Shown: positions 44,633-53,039 of the stretch, in pieces
Layout: each line of letters begins with the position of its first letter
Position numbering within the stretch: the first letter of the stretch is position 1
NCBI GenBank assembly: GCA_038746745.1
Contig: JBCDKJ010000015.1
Span: forward strand, 4,813 to 68,812
From: JANQIO01 sp038746745
GTDB taxonomy: Bacteria; Pseudomonadota; Gammaproteobacteria; Pseudomonadales; Halieaceae
Direction of reading: 5' to 3'
DNA length: 64,000 bases
Made by a program: the position numbers and the translations under genes
The notes under the pieces: generated by a model
Seen by the model: only the letters and a program-made list of their open reading frames with translations
The model's database searches: none
What the model was told of the DNA's origin: nothing

Positions 44633-44860
44633 TCAGGACGCGAGGCGGGGAAACGGACGTTCAGGTGCTTTGCCCATACGAGCGCAGTTCAAAAGGTAAT
44701 CGTCAACGGCGTGTTCAAACGCTTCCTGCAAAGCGGTACGCGTATCACCCTCGTAACACACAAGAGTGCTGATATCATCAATCTTCCCGAAGAAGCACTG
44801 ACACTCTTCGCTGAAATTGATAGTGCCGCGATAACCGCGATATGCAAGATGTTGAGCCAT
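44633..44860 (-). CDS. HicB-like protein without HicA partner
   Basis: A 75-residue protein matching the HicB antitoxin core: LAYRGYRGTINFSEECQCFFGKI, then DISTLVCYEGDTRTALQEAFEHAVDDYLLNCARMG. HicB antitoxins normally carry a C-terminal ribbon-helix-helix or helix-turn-helix domain and sit next to a hicA toxin; here the protein stops shortly after KAPERPFPRLAS and no hicA is seen on either side. In another frame, reading on after the stop, RVLTRLQQLATKAL faintly resembles the DNA-binding end, so frameshift decay is possible but not shown. Start at ATG 44860; a frame 24 codons longer is less plausible. Confidence 0.7.
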   Translation of the reverse strand: MAQHLAYRGYRGTINFSEECQCFFGKIDDISTLVCYEGDTRTALQEAFEHAVDDYLLNCARMGKAPERPFPRLAS

Positions 44861-44970
44861 GTGCGGTGTATACCAACTCCGAAAGAGGAAAAAAAGTGAG
44901 GGTCGCTCGCATTGGCCTGTCTGATGGAGCATGCGCTGGGATTCGTTAACTTTTTCACAGTATTTTTTGC

Positions 44971-46218
44971 ATGAGCAGTTTCACACAGCTGATTAAGGAC
45001 GAGTGGCGCCTGCTGGCTTATGGCTTTGCCATGATGTTTGCCTGCAGCTACGGACAGACCTACTTCATCGCGCTTTTCGGTGGCGAAATACGATCAGATC
45101 TCGGCTTGAGTCACAGTGAGTTTGGTGCGGTGTACTCGGCCTCCACGCTGGTCAGCGCTCTGCTGCTACTCAAGACAGGCAGTCTGATCGACCGCCTCGA
45201 CCTGCGAGTATTCTCCTACCTTGCCATTATCGGTCTGACCCTCGGCGGCCTGCTGCTCGCCTTCGCAGCGAGCCTGCCTGTGCTGTTTTTAGCAATGCTG
45301 CTGCTGCGGCAGAGCGGCCAGGGGCTGATGGGCATGGCCGGCCCCACGGCGATGGTGCGCTATCTTCCCGAGCAACGTGGTAAAGCCACAGCCATCACCG
45401 CGATCGGGTTCTCAGTATCTGAAGCCATTCTGCCCTCTGCAGTCATCGCCATGCTGGCCGCCATCACCTGGCGACAATCCTGGCTAGTCTGGACCGCATT
45501 ACTGGTGCTAGCGCTGCCGGCACTGGTTCACGCTCTCCTGAAGAGTCATCCACTGCGCCATGCGAACTATCTGGCTTCACTGTCTGAAGCGCACGGCGAT
45601 AACGCTGTCGATACCGGACCCCGACAGCGTCAGTGGACCCGTGATGAGGTGATTCGAGACCCTCTGTTCTACCTGTTCCTGCCAGCGCTGATGGCACAGC
45701 CTATGCTGTTTACCGGGTTTATGTTTCACCAGGTCCACATGGTTGAGGCCAAGGGCTGGCCACTCGCTCTCTGGGGTGGGCTGTATACGGTCTATGCAGT
45801 AGCAGCGACTGCCATGAAGCTTTACGCCGGAGTACTGGTGGACAGATACGGTGCCGTCCGGCTAACGCCCCTGGTGTGTCTGCCTTTCGGGCTGGGGCTG
45901 CTGGTGCTAGCCAGCGCTGACGGGATCTGGGTCGCCGTCGGGTTCATGTTGCTGCTCGCCGTAAATGTTGGCATTTACTCCACACTGGCCTCGCCCCTGT
46001 TTGCAGAAAAGTACGGCACCCTGCACCTTGGCGCGATCAAGTCGGTGACAACCGCCATTATGGTCTTTGCCAGCGCGATAGCACCGGTGTTGATGGGGTG
46101 GTGGATTGATGCGGGCATCAGCATTGAAGCGCAGGCGCTCGCGGGGGTTGTCTACACTCTGCTGGCATCGGCCTTAGCCTGGAGAGCCACGCGGCTAAGC
46201 CTTGCTGAACAGACCTGA
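44971..46218 (+). CDS. MFS transporter
   Basis: A 415-residue membrane protein with twelve hydrophobic segments of the major facilitator type. Between helices 2 and 3 it has LLLLKTGSLIDRLDLRVF, the family G-x-x-x-D-R loop, and a counterpart LYAGVLVDRYGAVR in the second half. It is convergent with the aldolase gene, 18 bp away. The neighbouring catabolic cluster makes an aromatic or steroid-derived acid a possible substrate, but this is inference from position only. Confidence 0.9.
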   Translation: MSSFTQLIKDEWRLLAYGFAMMFACSYGQTYFIALFGGEIRSDLGLSHSEFGAVYSASTLVSALLLLKTGSLIDRLDLRVFSYLAIIGLTLGGLLLAFAASLPVLFLAMLLLRQSGQGLMGMAGPTAMVRYLPEQRGKATAITAIGFSVSEAILPSAVIAMLAAITWRQSWLVWTALLVLALPALVHALLKSHPLRHANYLASLSEAHGDNAVDTGPRQRQWTRDEVIRDPLFYLFLPALMAQPMLFTGFMFHQVHMVEAKGWPLALWGGLYTVYAVAATAMKLYAGVLVDRYGAVRLTPLVCLPFGLGLLVLASADGIWVAVGFMLLLAVNVGIYSTLASPLFAEKYGTLHLGAIKSVTTAIMVFASAIAPVLMGWWIDAGISIEAQALAGVVYTLLASALAWRATRLSLAEQT

Positions 46219-46236
46219 CAGCAAGTCTGAGAAGCA

Positions 46237-47271
46237 TCAGGTGATAGTCCCGGCCTCGCGCGCCATATCCAGAGCCAGATCCTCAATCATGTCTTCCTGG
46301 CCGCCCACCGTTTTTCGTTTGCCCAGCTCCACCAGAATATCCCGCGAAGAGAGGTTGTACTTTTCGGCGCTGCGTTTGGCAAACAGTAAAAAAGAAGAGT
46401 AGACGCCAGCGTAGCCCAGCGTGAGCGAATCCCGATCGATGCGCACCATCTCGTCCATCATTGGCACGATCAGGTCGTCAGCAATATCCATTGCCTTGAA
46501 CAAATCGACGCCGGTTTCAACGCCCATTCGTTCGCACACAGCTAAAAAGACCTCCAGCGGCGTGTTTCCCGCACCTGCACCCAGTCCGGCCATTGACCCA
46601 TCGATACGGTTGGCGCCGGCTTCCACCGCTGCCAGAGAATTGGCGATGCCCATAGCCAGATTGTGATGGCCGTGAAAACCCAACTCTGTTTCGGGCTTCA
46701 GTTCTCTGCGAGCCAGCGCCACGCGCGCCGTGACGTCGTCAGGCAACATATAGCCTGCGGAGTCAGTGATATAAACACAATTGGCACCGTAGGATTCCAT
46801 CAGCAAAAGCTGCTCCAGCAGTTCCTCAGGGCCAATCATATGCGCCATCATGAGGAAGCCGACGGTGTCCAGACCCTCGATACCACTGGCAATGCCAATA
46901 TGCTGCTCAGAAACGTCGGCCTCCGTGCAGTGAGTCGCCACGCGAATGGTTGAAATCCCGCAGTCCACAGCCATGTGCAAGTGATCGACCGTTCCAATAC
47001 CTGGCAGCAGTAGCGCAGACACTTTGGTAAAATTGACTACCGAGCATACGGCTCGCAGGTACTCCTCATCGCTGGCGGCGGGAAAGCCATAGTTCACACT
47101 TTTACCACCCAGCCCGTCACCGTGGGTGACCTCAATCAGCGGCACTCTGGCATCGTCCATGGCCTTGGCCACAGTGACCATTTGATCCACCGTAATCTGA
47201 TGGCGCTTGGGGTGCATGCCATCGCGCAGGCACATATCGTGCACAGTGACTTTCTTGCCGTGTAAATCCAT
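46237..47271 (-). CDS. dmpG: 4-hydroxy-2-oxovalerate aldolase
   Basis: A 344-residue class II pyruvate aldolase, the last step of meta-cleavage pathways: it splits 4-hydroxy-2-oxoacids to pyruvate and an aldehyde that is channelled to the dehydrogenase. Motifs: VHDMCLRDGMHPKRHQ (Arg and Asp of the active site), EVTHGDGLGGKSVNYGFP and the metal-binding GFHGHHNLAMGIANSL. Length matches DmpG/MhpE/TesG. It is transcribed after the acetaldehyde dehydrogenase, 55 bp downstream. Steroid (TesG-like) and aromatic (DmpG/MhpE-like) versions cannot be separated by eye. Confidence 0.96.
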   Translation of the reverse strand: MDLHGKKVTVHDMCLRDGMHPKRHQITVDQMVTVAKAMDDARVPLIEVTHGDGLGGKSVNYGFPAASDEEYLRAVCSVVNFTKVSALLLPGIGTVDHLHMAVDCGISTIRVATHCTEADVSEQHIGIASGIEGLDTVGFLMMAHMIGPEELLEQLLLMESYGANCVYITDSAGYMLPDDVTARVALARRELKPETELGFHGHHNLAMGIANSLAAVEAGANRIDGSMAGLGAGAGNTPLEVFLAVCERMGVETGVDLFKAMDIADDLIVPMMDEMVRIDRDSLTLGYAGVYSSFLLFAKRSAEKYNLSSRDILVELGKRKTVGGQEDMIEDLALDMAREAGTIT

Positions 47272-47326
47272 GGTTATCCTCGTACTTCGCTATCCGATTG
47301 CGGCCTAAAACCGCGCTCGGCCCACC

Positions 47327-48241
47327 TCAGGCAGCCGAGACTTTAGGTGTAAACTTGCCCGCAAGTATCTGTTCTGCATACATTTCTGCTGTCTTCAGAC
47401 CTGCAGCCGTCATGATATCCAGATTTCCGGCATAGTTCGGCAGAAAATCCCCTGCGCCCTCTACCTCCATGTATATCGAGACCCGATTGCCGTCGAACAC
47501 CGGCCCATTCTTGAGGGTATAGCCGGGCACATAGCGCTGCACTTCCCCAATCATTTCCTGTACTGAGGCAATGATTGCCGCTTCATCTGGCGTGTCTTTA
47601 GTCAGGCAGTGGATCGTGTCTCGCATGATCAGTGGCGGCTCCGCCGGGTTAATCACGATAATCGCTTTACCTTCATCGGCGCCCCCAACTCGGGCGATAC
47701 CGTCGGCGGTAGTCCGGGTGAACTCATCGATATTCTTGCGGGTACCGGGTCCCGCTGACTTACTGCTCACGGTGGCGACTATCTCAGCGTAGCTGACATC
47801 CTGCACCCGACTCACAGCCTTCACCAGGGGGATTGTCGCCTGGCCACCACAGGTCACCATATTCACATTCATCGCGCGGGCGGCCATGGCCTCGTCCAGG
47901 TTCACCGGCGGCACGCAGAAGGGCCCAATAGCCGCAGGGGTCAGATCAATCATCACCGCCCCCTTCTCATTCACTTTCCGGCTATTCTCGGCATGGACCG
48001 ACGCGGAGGTCGCATCAAAGCAAATCTGCACGCCGTCGGCCTGCATGGTGGGCAACATCCCATCCACGCCATCGGCCGTAGTCTGCAAACCCATGTCTTT
48101 CGCCCGCGCCAGCCCGGGCGAATCCGGCACCACACCCACCATCCATACTGGCTCTATCAGCGTGCTGCGCATCGCTTTCATCAGCAGATCAGTGCCGATA
48201 TTGCCCGGCCCGATAATGGCTGCCTTCACTCTTTCACTCAT
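47327..48241 (-). CDS. dmpF: Acetaldehyde dehydrogenase (acetylating)
   Basis: A 304-residue enzyme turning acetaldehyde (or propanal) and CoA into the acyl-CoA with NAD. The Rossmann motif IIGPGNIGTDLL is at 9-20. The catalytic cysteine is Cys131 in NMVTCGGQATIPLVKA, matching Cys132 of DmpF. STSKSAGPGTRKNIDEFT-like (SSKSAGPGTRKNIDEFTRTT) is the CoA/NAD loop. It forms a channelling complex with the aldolase next door. It lies between hydratase and aldolase, the classic order. Confidence 0.96.
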   Translation of the reverse strand: MSERVKAAIIGPGNIGTDLLMKAMRSTLIEPVWMVGVVPDSPGLARAKDMGLQTTADGVDGMLPTMQADGVQICFDATSASVHAENSRKVNEKGAVMIDLTPAAIGPFCVPPVNLDEAMAARAMNVNMVTCGGQATIPLVKAVSRVQDVSYAEIVATVSSKSAGPGTRKNIDEFTRTTADGIARVGGADEGKAIIVINPAEPPLIMRDTIHCLTKDTPDEAAIIASVQEMIGEVQRYVPGYTLKNGPVFDGNRVSIYMEVEGAGDFLPNYAGNLDIMTAAGLKTAEMYAEQILAGKFTPKVSAA

Positions 48242-48334
48242 ATGTTGCCTCTCTAAACGGGCGGTCCATGGGAGCGGTGCCGCTTCTTCACTCCCCCATC
48301 GAAGCCCTGCGACCGGGTAGTAGCCAATAACCCT

Positions 48335-49120
48335 TCAAACGAATCGGCAGGAACAGCCACCGATACCGTCAATCTCGAGGCGCATTGTGTCGCCTGCAAG
48401 GACCGGGATCAAAGGGGCCAGGGAACCCGACAGGATCACTTCGCCCGCCTTGAACGGAATATTGAACTCGCCCAGAGTGTTCGCCAGCCAGGCTACCGCA
48501 GTCAGCGGATCGCCCTGCACTGCCGAACCCAATCCCTCGCTGTGAAACTCACCGTTTTTCCAGATCGTCATATGTAAATTGGGCAGGTCGTAGTCGCGGG
48601 GGTCTACCTCATTGCGGCCCAGTACGTAGACACCGCAGGAGGCATTGTCAGCCACCGTGTCCTGGATCTTGATATTCCAGTCCTGAATGCGGGAATCAAC
48701 AATTTCGAAACAGGGCATGATAGTTTCGGTGGCCGCCAGCACATCTGCTTCGGTGACGCCCGGGCCCTGTAGATCGGCTTTCAAGCGAAACGCGATTTCC
48801 CCCTCGGCGCGAGGCTGGATCAGATGATCCGAGATTGAGATATCGGCACCATCCTCGAAAATCATGGCATCGGTAAGAAACCCGAAATCAGGCTGAAATA
48901 CACCCAGCATGTCTTGCACTGGCTTGCTGGTAACGCCGATTTTCTTTCCCACCACCGTCTCGCCCGACGCCGTGCGCTGGGCCAGCATCTGCTGAGAGAT
49001 GTGATAAGCGTCTTCGATGGTGATATTCGCGAAGCGATCAGTTAGGGGCAGTAGCGTGCGCTGTTCGCGCAACGCAGCATACAGTTCATTGCCGCAGTCG
49101 GTAATTTCTGAGGGTTCCAA
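48335..49120 (-). CDS. 2-keto-4-pentenoate hydratase family enzyme
   Basis: A 261-residue hydratase adding water to 2-hydroxypenta- or hexa-2,4-dienoate before the aldolase step. Motifs: GKKIGVTSKPVQDMLGV, QPDFGFLTDAM, PRAEGEIAFRL with the metal-binding Glu pair, and FEIVDSRIQDW. The first codon is TTG; the codon two before it is a stop (TAG), so no longer start exists in frame. A 16-bp tandem repeat spans this start region. In a steroid pathway it would be TesE, in an aromatic pathway MhpD/DmpE. Confidence 0.93.
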   Translation of the reverse strand: MEPSEITDCGNELYAALREQRTLLPLTDRFANITIEDAYHISQQMLAQRTASGETVVGKKIGVTSKPVQDMLGVFQPDFGFLTDAMIFEDGADISISDHLIQPRAEGEIAFRLKADLQGPGVTEADVLAATETIMPCFEIVDSRIQDWNIKIQDTVADNASCGVYVLGRNEVDPRDYDLPNLHMTIWKNGEFHSEGLGSAVQGDPLTAVAWLANTLGEFNIPFKAGEVILSGSLAPLIPVLAGDTMRLEIDGIGGCSCRFV

Positions 49121-49140
49121 TGTCTAAGGGTTCCGATGTC
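49109..49140. repeat. Tandem 16-bp repeat over the hydratase start
   Basis: TGAGGGTTCCAATGTC (49109-49124) is followed directly by TAAGGGTTCCGATGTC (49125-49140), differing at two of 16 positions. The first copy contains the TTG start codon of the hydratase gene (complement of 49118-49120). The duplication moved any original upstream leader outwards and may have changed the start codon context. Confidence 0.6.
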
Positions 49141-49260
49141 TGAGTCTAGGGTGCTGTAACGAGAAGCCCCTAAGCTTCATGGGCGCGGGTAGAGCTGTCA
49201 AATACGCCCCGTGAGAACCACAGGGCGGTTTTTCAGAGTGAACTGCAGGAATTCGTCAGA

Positions 49261-50253
49261 TCAGGCAACTTTGCGCGTGTCGGTACCCGGTAACAAGGCC
49301 TGCAGGCGCTGAACCGCGGCGTCGTATTCGCAGGTCAGGCGCGCCACCATATCGGCGGTGGGCCCCAGGGATTTCACCGCACCGATACCCTGGCCGCAGC
49401 CCCAGATATCTTTCCAGGCTTTTTTATCCTGGTTACCGCCGGAACCGAAGTTCATCGCTGAGGGGTCGCTCTCGGGCAGGTCATCCGGGTCCAGACCGGC
49501 GGCCTCAATAGAGGGACGCAGGTAGTTCCCATGTACGCCCGTGAACAGATTGGTGTACACAATATCGCTGGCACTGTTATCAACAATCGCCTGCTTGTAG
49601 GGCCGGTCGGCGTTGGCTTCATCGGTAGCGATAAATGATGAGCCGATATACGCCAGGTCTGCGCCCATGGCCTGGGCACCGAGAATGGCATCGCCATTGC
49701 CCATAGAGCCGGATAACAAAAGCGGGCCATCAAACCACTCGCGGATTTCCTGCACCAACGCAAAGGGCGATTGCACGCCCGCATGGCCACCCGCGCCAGC
49801 CGCGACCGCAATGAGCCCGTCAGCGCCTTTTTCAATGGCCTTTTTGGCAAACCGGTTGTTGATGATGTCATGCAGCACAATGCCGCCGTAGGAATGAATT
49901 GCCTCGTTGACGAACTCCTTCGCGCCTAGGGACGTGATTACGATGGGCACCTTGTACTTCACGCACAGTTCGAGATCATGCTGCAAACGATCGTTGGAGC
50001 CGTGCACGATCTGGTTCACCGCAAAGGGCGCCGATGGTGCCTCCGGGTGAGCCGCATCATATTCAGCCAGTTCTGTGGTGATACGCTCAAGCCACTGATG
50101 CAATACTTCGGCGGGCCGCGCATTCAGCGCCGGGAAGGAGCCGACGATGCCCGCCTTACACTGCGCGATCACCAGATCCGGGTTGGAGATAATAAACAGG
50201 GGAGCGCCGACAACCGGTAGACGCAGGGTGTCAAAAACGGGGGGCAGTGCCAT
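49261..50253 (-). CDS. Nitronate monooxygenase family flavoprotein
   Basis: A 330-residue FMN-dependent enzyme of the nitronate monooxygenase/2-nitropropane dioxygenase family. The TIM-barrel motifs GAPLFIISNPDLVIAQCKAGIVGSFPALNARP, then VAAGAGGHAG, and LSGSMGNGDAILGAQAMGADLAYIGSSFIAT for FMN binding are clear. The active-site His is probably in the GGHAG block. Members oxidise nitronates, but many act in other roles. Divergent from the PadR gene, with two palindromes between, so likely under its control. Confidence 0.92.
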   Translation of the reverse strand: MALPPVFDTLRLPVVGAPLFIISNPDLVIAQCKAGIVGSFPALNARPAEVLHQWLERITTELAEYDAAHPEAPSAPFAVNQIVHGSNDRLQHDLELCVKYKVPIVITSLGAKEFVNEAIHSYGGIVLHDIINNRFAKKAIEKGADGLIAVAAGAGGHAGVQSPFALVQEIREWFDGPLLLSGSMGNGDAILGAQAMGADLAYIGSSFIATDEANADRPYKQAIVDNSASDIVYTNLFTGVHGNYLRPSIEAAGLDPDDLPESDPSAMNFGSGGNQDKKAWKDIWGCGQGIGAVKSLGPTADMVARLTCEYDAAVQRLQALLPGTDTRKVA

Positions 50254-50277
50254 GGGGTTTCCTCTCAGGCGGGTTTA

Positions 50278-50295
50278 TATGCAAACATTTGCATA
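50278..50295. promoter_or_regulatory. Putative PadR operator 1
   Basis: TATGCAAACATTTGCATA: the 8-bp arms TATGCAAA and TTTGCATA are exact inverted repeats with a 2-bp spacer. It lies between the divergent nitronate monooxygenase and PadR genes. Its ATGCAA...TTGCAT form fits known PadR-family sites (ATGT/ACAT-type dyads). It lies 25 bp upstream of the monooxygenase start. Confidence 0.7.
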
Positions 50296-50316
50296 AGCTA
50301 CGCCACTACACAGTGA

Positions 50317-50334
50317 TATGCAACTCTTTGCATA
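50317..50334. promoter_or_regulatory. Putative PadR operator 2
   Basis: TATGCAACTCTTTGCATA: arms TATGCAA and TTGCATA with a 4-bp spacer. The same arms as site 1, 39 bp downstream centre to centre, close to four helical turns. It lies 50 bp upstream of the PadR start, so the regulator may repress both itself and the monooxygenase. Confidence 0.7.
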
Positions 50335-50383
50335 GCTATTCGATACCACTATCCTGTATACGCCTGTTACTGGAATATCGCCC

Positions 50384-50920
50384 ATGGCCCTGAACCACGC
50401 CATCATGACCGCACTGCTGGACACTCCAATGAGTGGCTACGAACTCACCAAGAGCTTCGATACGTCACTTGGGTTCTTCTGGAAGGCCAGCCATCAACAA
50501 ATCTATAAAGCGTTGAGAGACCTTGAGCAACAGAGCATGCTCGCCGGCGAGGAAGTTCCGCAAGCAGGTAAACCTGACAAGGTCGTATACCAGCTAACGC
50601 GGCAGGGTCGAGACACGCTGGATGAATGGGTGCTGGGCCAGAGTCGCGTCAGCGATGCCAAGGATGATCTGTTCGTGAAGCTCTACAATCTCAACGATAC
50701 CAACCGCGCACACATCATCGAGGAACTGTCGGAACGGGCGGCACACGTGGCCAGCAATTTGAGCCTCTACCAACGCATCCGAGAGCGAAGCTTCGCTGAG
50801 CCCACCTCACTGCCAGTGCGGCAACAGGGCGTGTATTGCGCACTTTTGGCCGGCATTCGTCACTGCGAGTGGACGCTCGCCTGGATCGAAGAAGTGCGCC
50901 CGCTGGTAGACGCTGCGTAG
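50384..50920 (+). CDS. PadR family transcriptional regulator
   Basis: A 178-residue repressor. The N-terminal winged-helix domain (about 1-85) has the PadR pattern: NHAIMTALLDTPMSGYELTKSFD, FFWKASHQQIYKALRDLEQQ and KVVYQLTRQGRDTLDEWV. The C-terminal half is the coiled dimerisation region of the longer, Vir-type PadR subfamily (PadR_2). Divergent from the nitronate monooxygenase. The two TATGCAA palindromes in the 130-bp gap are good candidate binding sites. The natural ligand is unknown; PadR proper responds to phenolic acids. Confidence 0.92.
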   Translation: MALNHAIMTALLDTPMSGYELTKSFDTSLGFFWKASHQQIYKALRDLEQQSMLAGEEVPQAGKPDKVVYQLTRQGRDTLDEWVLGQSRVSDAKDDLFVKLYNLNDTNRAHIIEELSERAAHVASNLSLYQRIRERSFAEPTSLPVRQQGVYCALLAGIRHCEWTLAWIEEVRPLVDAA

Positions 50921-50994
50921 TCGCTTTCCGTACATCTAAATGTCGCTGCAGGTCGTACTGTCAATGGCAAATGAATACACGCGCATAGGACAGT

Positions 50995-51567
50995 ATGGCA
51001 AGAGGCGGCAATCCACAGGGCAAGGGGCTCACGCCGGTGCTCAGCGAATGGCAATCAGCGCAGCCCGCTTTGATACGCCAGCGCACGCCTCGCCAGGTGA
51101 TTGGCGACTACTTTACGACCCTGCTGGTGCTATCGGCTGAATTTAACTTCAAGCCCGCGTCTGGCGTTAGCTACTACCTCTATCTGCGCGACCCTGCGTG
51201 GAAGCTTTCGCTGATTGCCCCCGAGGAATGGCTGGGGCGGGCACCGGGACCCTGTCTTGGCCGCTGTGAGCTGCATCCGGATATGACTTGGCAACTGGAG
51301 CCGAGACAGGACGCGGGAGAAAACGCCGAATTGGGCGCTGCGCTGGATGCGTTTCACAACGGGTTCCTGGACTTGCTGGATCGCGATGAGCGTCTCGAAG
51401 ACAGTTTGCCTCACTATGTCAGCCACCTGCCCTACTATCGGCGTTTGCTGGCAGCAGGCCTGGCCAGCTCATTGAAGGCGTCTCTGGAGTTATCGGGCTT
51501 AACGCAGCGGAAAGGTCGCGAGTGGCTAAAGGCCGCTGCAAGACCTGGCCTGGGCCATACCGACTAG
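50995..51567 (+). CDS. DUF2452-like protein
   Basis: A 190-residue protein with the opening GGNPQGKGLTPVLSEWQ, which I associate, with moderate certainty, with the DUF2452 family. The middle is rich in aromatic and Leu residues (VIGDYFTTLLVLSAEFNF, YYLYLRDPAWKLSLI) and the end is helical. No signal peptide. Stop overlaps the convergent RNase J-like stop: CTAG at 51564-51567 serves both genes. Function unknown. Confidence 0.75.
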   Translation: MARGGNPQGKGLTPVLSEWQSAQPALIRQRTPRQVIGDYFTTLLVLSAEFNFKPASGVSYYLYLRDPAWKLSLIAPEEWLGRAPGPCLGRCELHPDMTWQLEPRQDAGENAELGAALDAFHNGFLDLLDRDERLEDSLPHYVSHLPYYRRLLAAGLASSLKASLELSGLTQRKGREWLKAAARPGLGHTD

Positions 51568-53039
51568 CGCTGTATTTCCAGGCGTCCGGTATCCACAGCC
51601 CGGCGCTTGAGTCCGGGCTGCGGTGCCAACATAAACAAGTCACCATTGCGTCCATTGAGCTGCATAGGCACGCCCAGCGATTTAGCCAACGCCGCATGGG
51701 CGTCCAGATGTCGTGACTCGCCGTGGACAGGTACAGCGATGCGTGGACGCACCCATTGGTACATATCCACCAGTTCATCCTGTGCCGGGTGACCAGAGGC
51801 ATGGATATGAGCGGCTTCTGTTGCGTCTATTGCGCTTGGTGCGGTACCTCTCTCTTCCGCGCCGCTTTCTTCTATGCCAGTCTCTTCTACGACACCCTCT
51901 TCTACGCCACCCTCTTCCCCGCCATTCACTACTCTACGCTTTTCCGCCTCGGTGCCGTCTGTCTTCCTGCTCTCCACGACAATGCGCACACCCTGACTGC
52001 GCAGCTTCGCGTACAGACGCTCCAGCTCCTTTTCATTGCCGGGAATAACCCGTGAGCTGAAAATCACTGTGTCATCCGGCTCCAACTCCAATGCCGGGTG
52101 ACTACCTGCAGCCAGACGACTCAGTGCGGCGCCCGCTTCCCCCTGGCTACCCGTAGCCACAGCAAATACTTCTTCCGGTGGCAGATACCCCAGATGCGAA
52201 GACTGAATCAGTTCCGCTTCCAGAGGCCACAAGCCCGCCACACGCGCTGCGCGGTAGTAGTTTTCTAAAGATCGACCCAGCAAACCCGGGTAGCGACCCG
52301 CCTCCAGTGCTGTCTGCACAAGCGTGACCAGGCGCGCCACGTTGCTGCCAAAGCACGCCACCACCACACGCTTGGGTGCCTGCAGTACGGCTTGCAAAAG
52401 CCCGGCGTAGAGTGCGCCCTCGCTGGGCGAGCGCCCCGCCACCGTGGCGTTGGTGGAGTCGCAGACCATGGCCAACACACCCTCATCGCCGAAGGCTTGG
52501 AAACGTTTAGCGTCGTAATCTGCGCCCACTACTGGTGCCGGGTCTAACTTCCAGTCGCCGGTATGAAACACATTGCCGACGGCTGTGCGCAGCATGAGCG
52601 CCTGGGATTCCGGCGTAGAGTGAGTAATGTCCACCCACTCGATATCGAAGACGCCAACCGTATGGCGATCTCCGGATTCCATCACATGCACAGGTACCCG
52701 CCCGGCAAGGCCTGCTTCAGCCAACTTGCGCTGCAGGATTTCTGCGGTAAAGCGCGTGCAGTACACAGGACATCGTAACAGTGGCCAGTGATGGGCCACT
52801 GCTCCCACATGGTCCTCGTGGGCATGCGTCACCAAAAGACCCTGCAGACTTTCACGTCGGGTACTGATGAACTCTGGGTTTGCCGCAATGATGCGTGTGT
52901 CACCGCTATCTCGAGCAAATCCAATGCCGCAATCCACCATCAACCACTGGCCATCGTGGCCATACAGGTTCATGTTCATCCCGATTTCGCCACAGCCACC
53001 CAACGGCAGCAGCCATAGGTCTGACGCCCTGGGGATCAC
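51564..53039 (-). CDS. RNase J-like metallo-beta-lactamase-fold protein
   Basis: A 491-residue MBL/beta-CASP protein resembling the shorter RNase J-like hydrolases of proteobacteria; GTG start. Motifs: LLPLGGCGEIGMNMNLYGHDG at the N-terminus, the metal site THAHEDHVGAV, DITHSTPES, HTGDWKLD and the beta-CASP signature HASGHPAQDELVDMY with VPVHGESRHL. About 50 extra residues lie between IVVES and the GHP motif. They carry five tandem five-residue units beginning EE (375-399). The C-terminal domain of Bacillus RNase J is missing. Likely acts on RNA in the cytoplasm; the insert is discussed separately. Confidence 0.9.
   Translation of the reverse strand: MIPRASDLWLLPLGGCGEIGMNMNLYGHDGQWLMVDCGIGFARDSGDTRIIAANPEFISTRRESLQGLLVTHAHEDHVGAVAHHWPLLRCPVYCTRFTAEILQRKLAEAGLAGRVPVHVMESGDRHTVGVFDIEWVDITHSTPESQALMLRTAVGNVFHTGDWKLDPAPVVGADYDAKRFQAFGDEGVLAMVCDSTNATVAGRSPSEGALYAGLLQAVLQAPKRVVVACFGSNVARLVTLVQTALEAGRYPGLLGRSLENYYRAARVAGLWPLEAELIQSSHLGYLPPEEVFAVATGSQGEAGAALSRLAAGSHPALELEPDDTVIFSSRVIPGNEKELERLYAKLRSQGVRIVVESRKTDGTEAEKRRVVNGGEEGGVEEGVVEETGIEESGAEERGTAPSAIDATEAAHIHASGHPAQDELVDMYQWVRPRIAVPVHGESRHLDAHAALAKSLGVPMQLNGRNGDLFMLAPQPGLKRRAVDTGRLEIQR
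51843..51917 (-). repeat. 15-bp minisatellite, five units, in the RNase J-like gene
   Basis: Read on the coding strand, 51917 to 51843 is five consecutive 15-bp units encoding EEGGV, EEGVV, EETGI, EESGA and EERGT. All units start GAAGA[G/A]. The array sits in the extra segment before the GHP motif, so the units keep the reading frame and add an acidic, flexible stretch. Copy number can change without a frameshift. Confidence 0.85.

Noticed and set aside
48242..48334. Stem GGGAG...CTCCC as a terminator between hydratase and dehydrogenase genes
   Set aside because: No T-run follows in the direction of transcription and the genes belong to one pathway, so termination there is unlikely.
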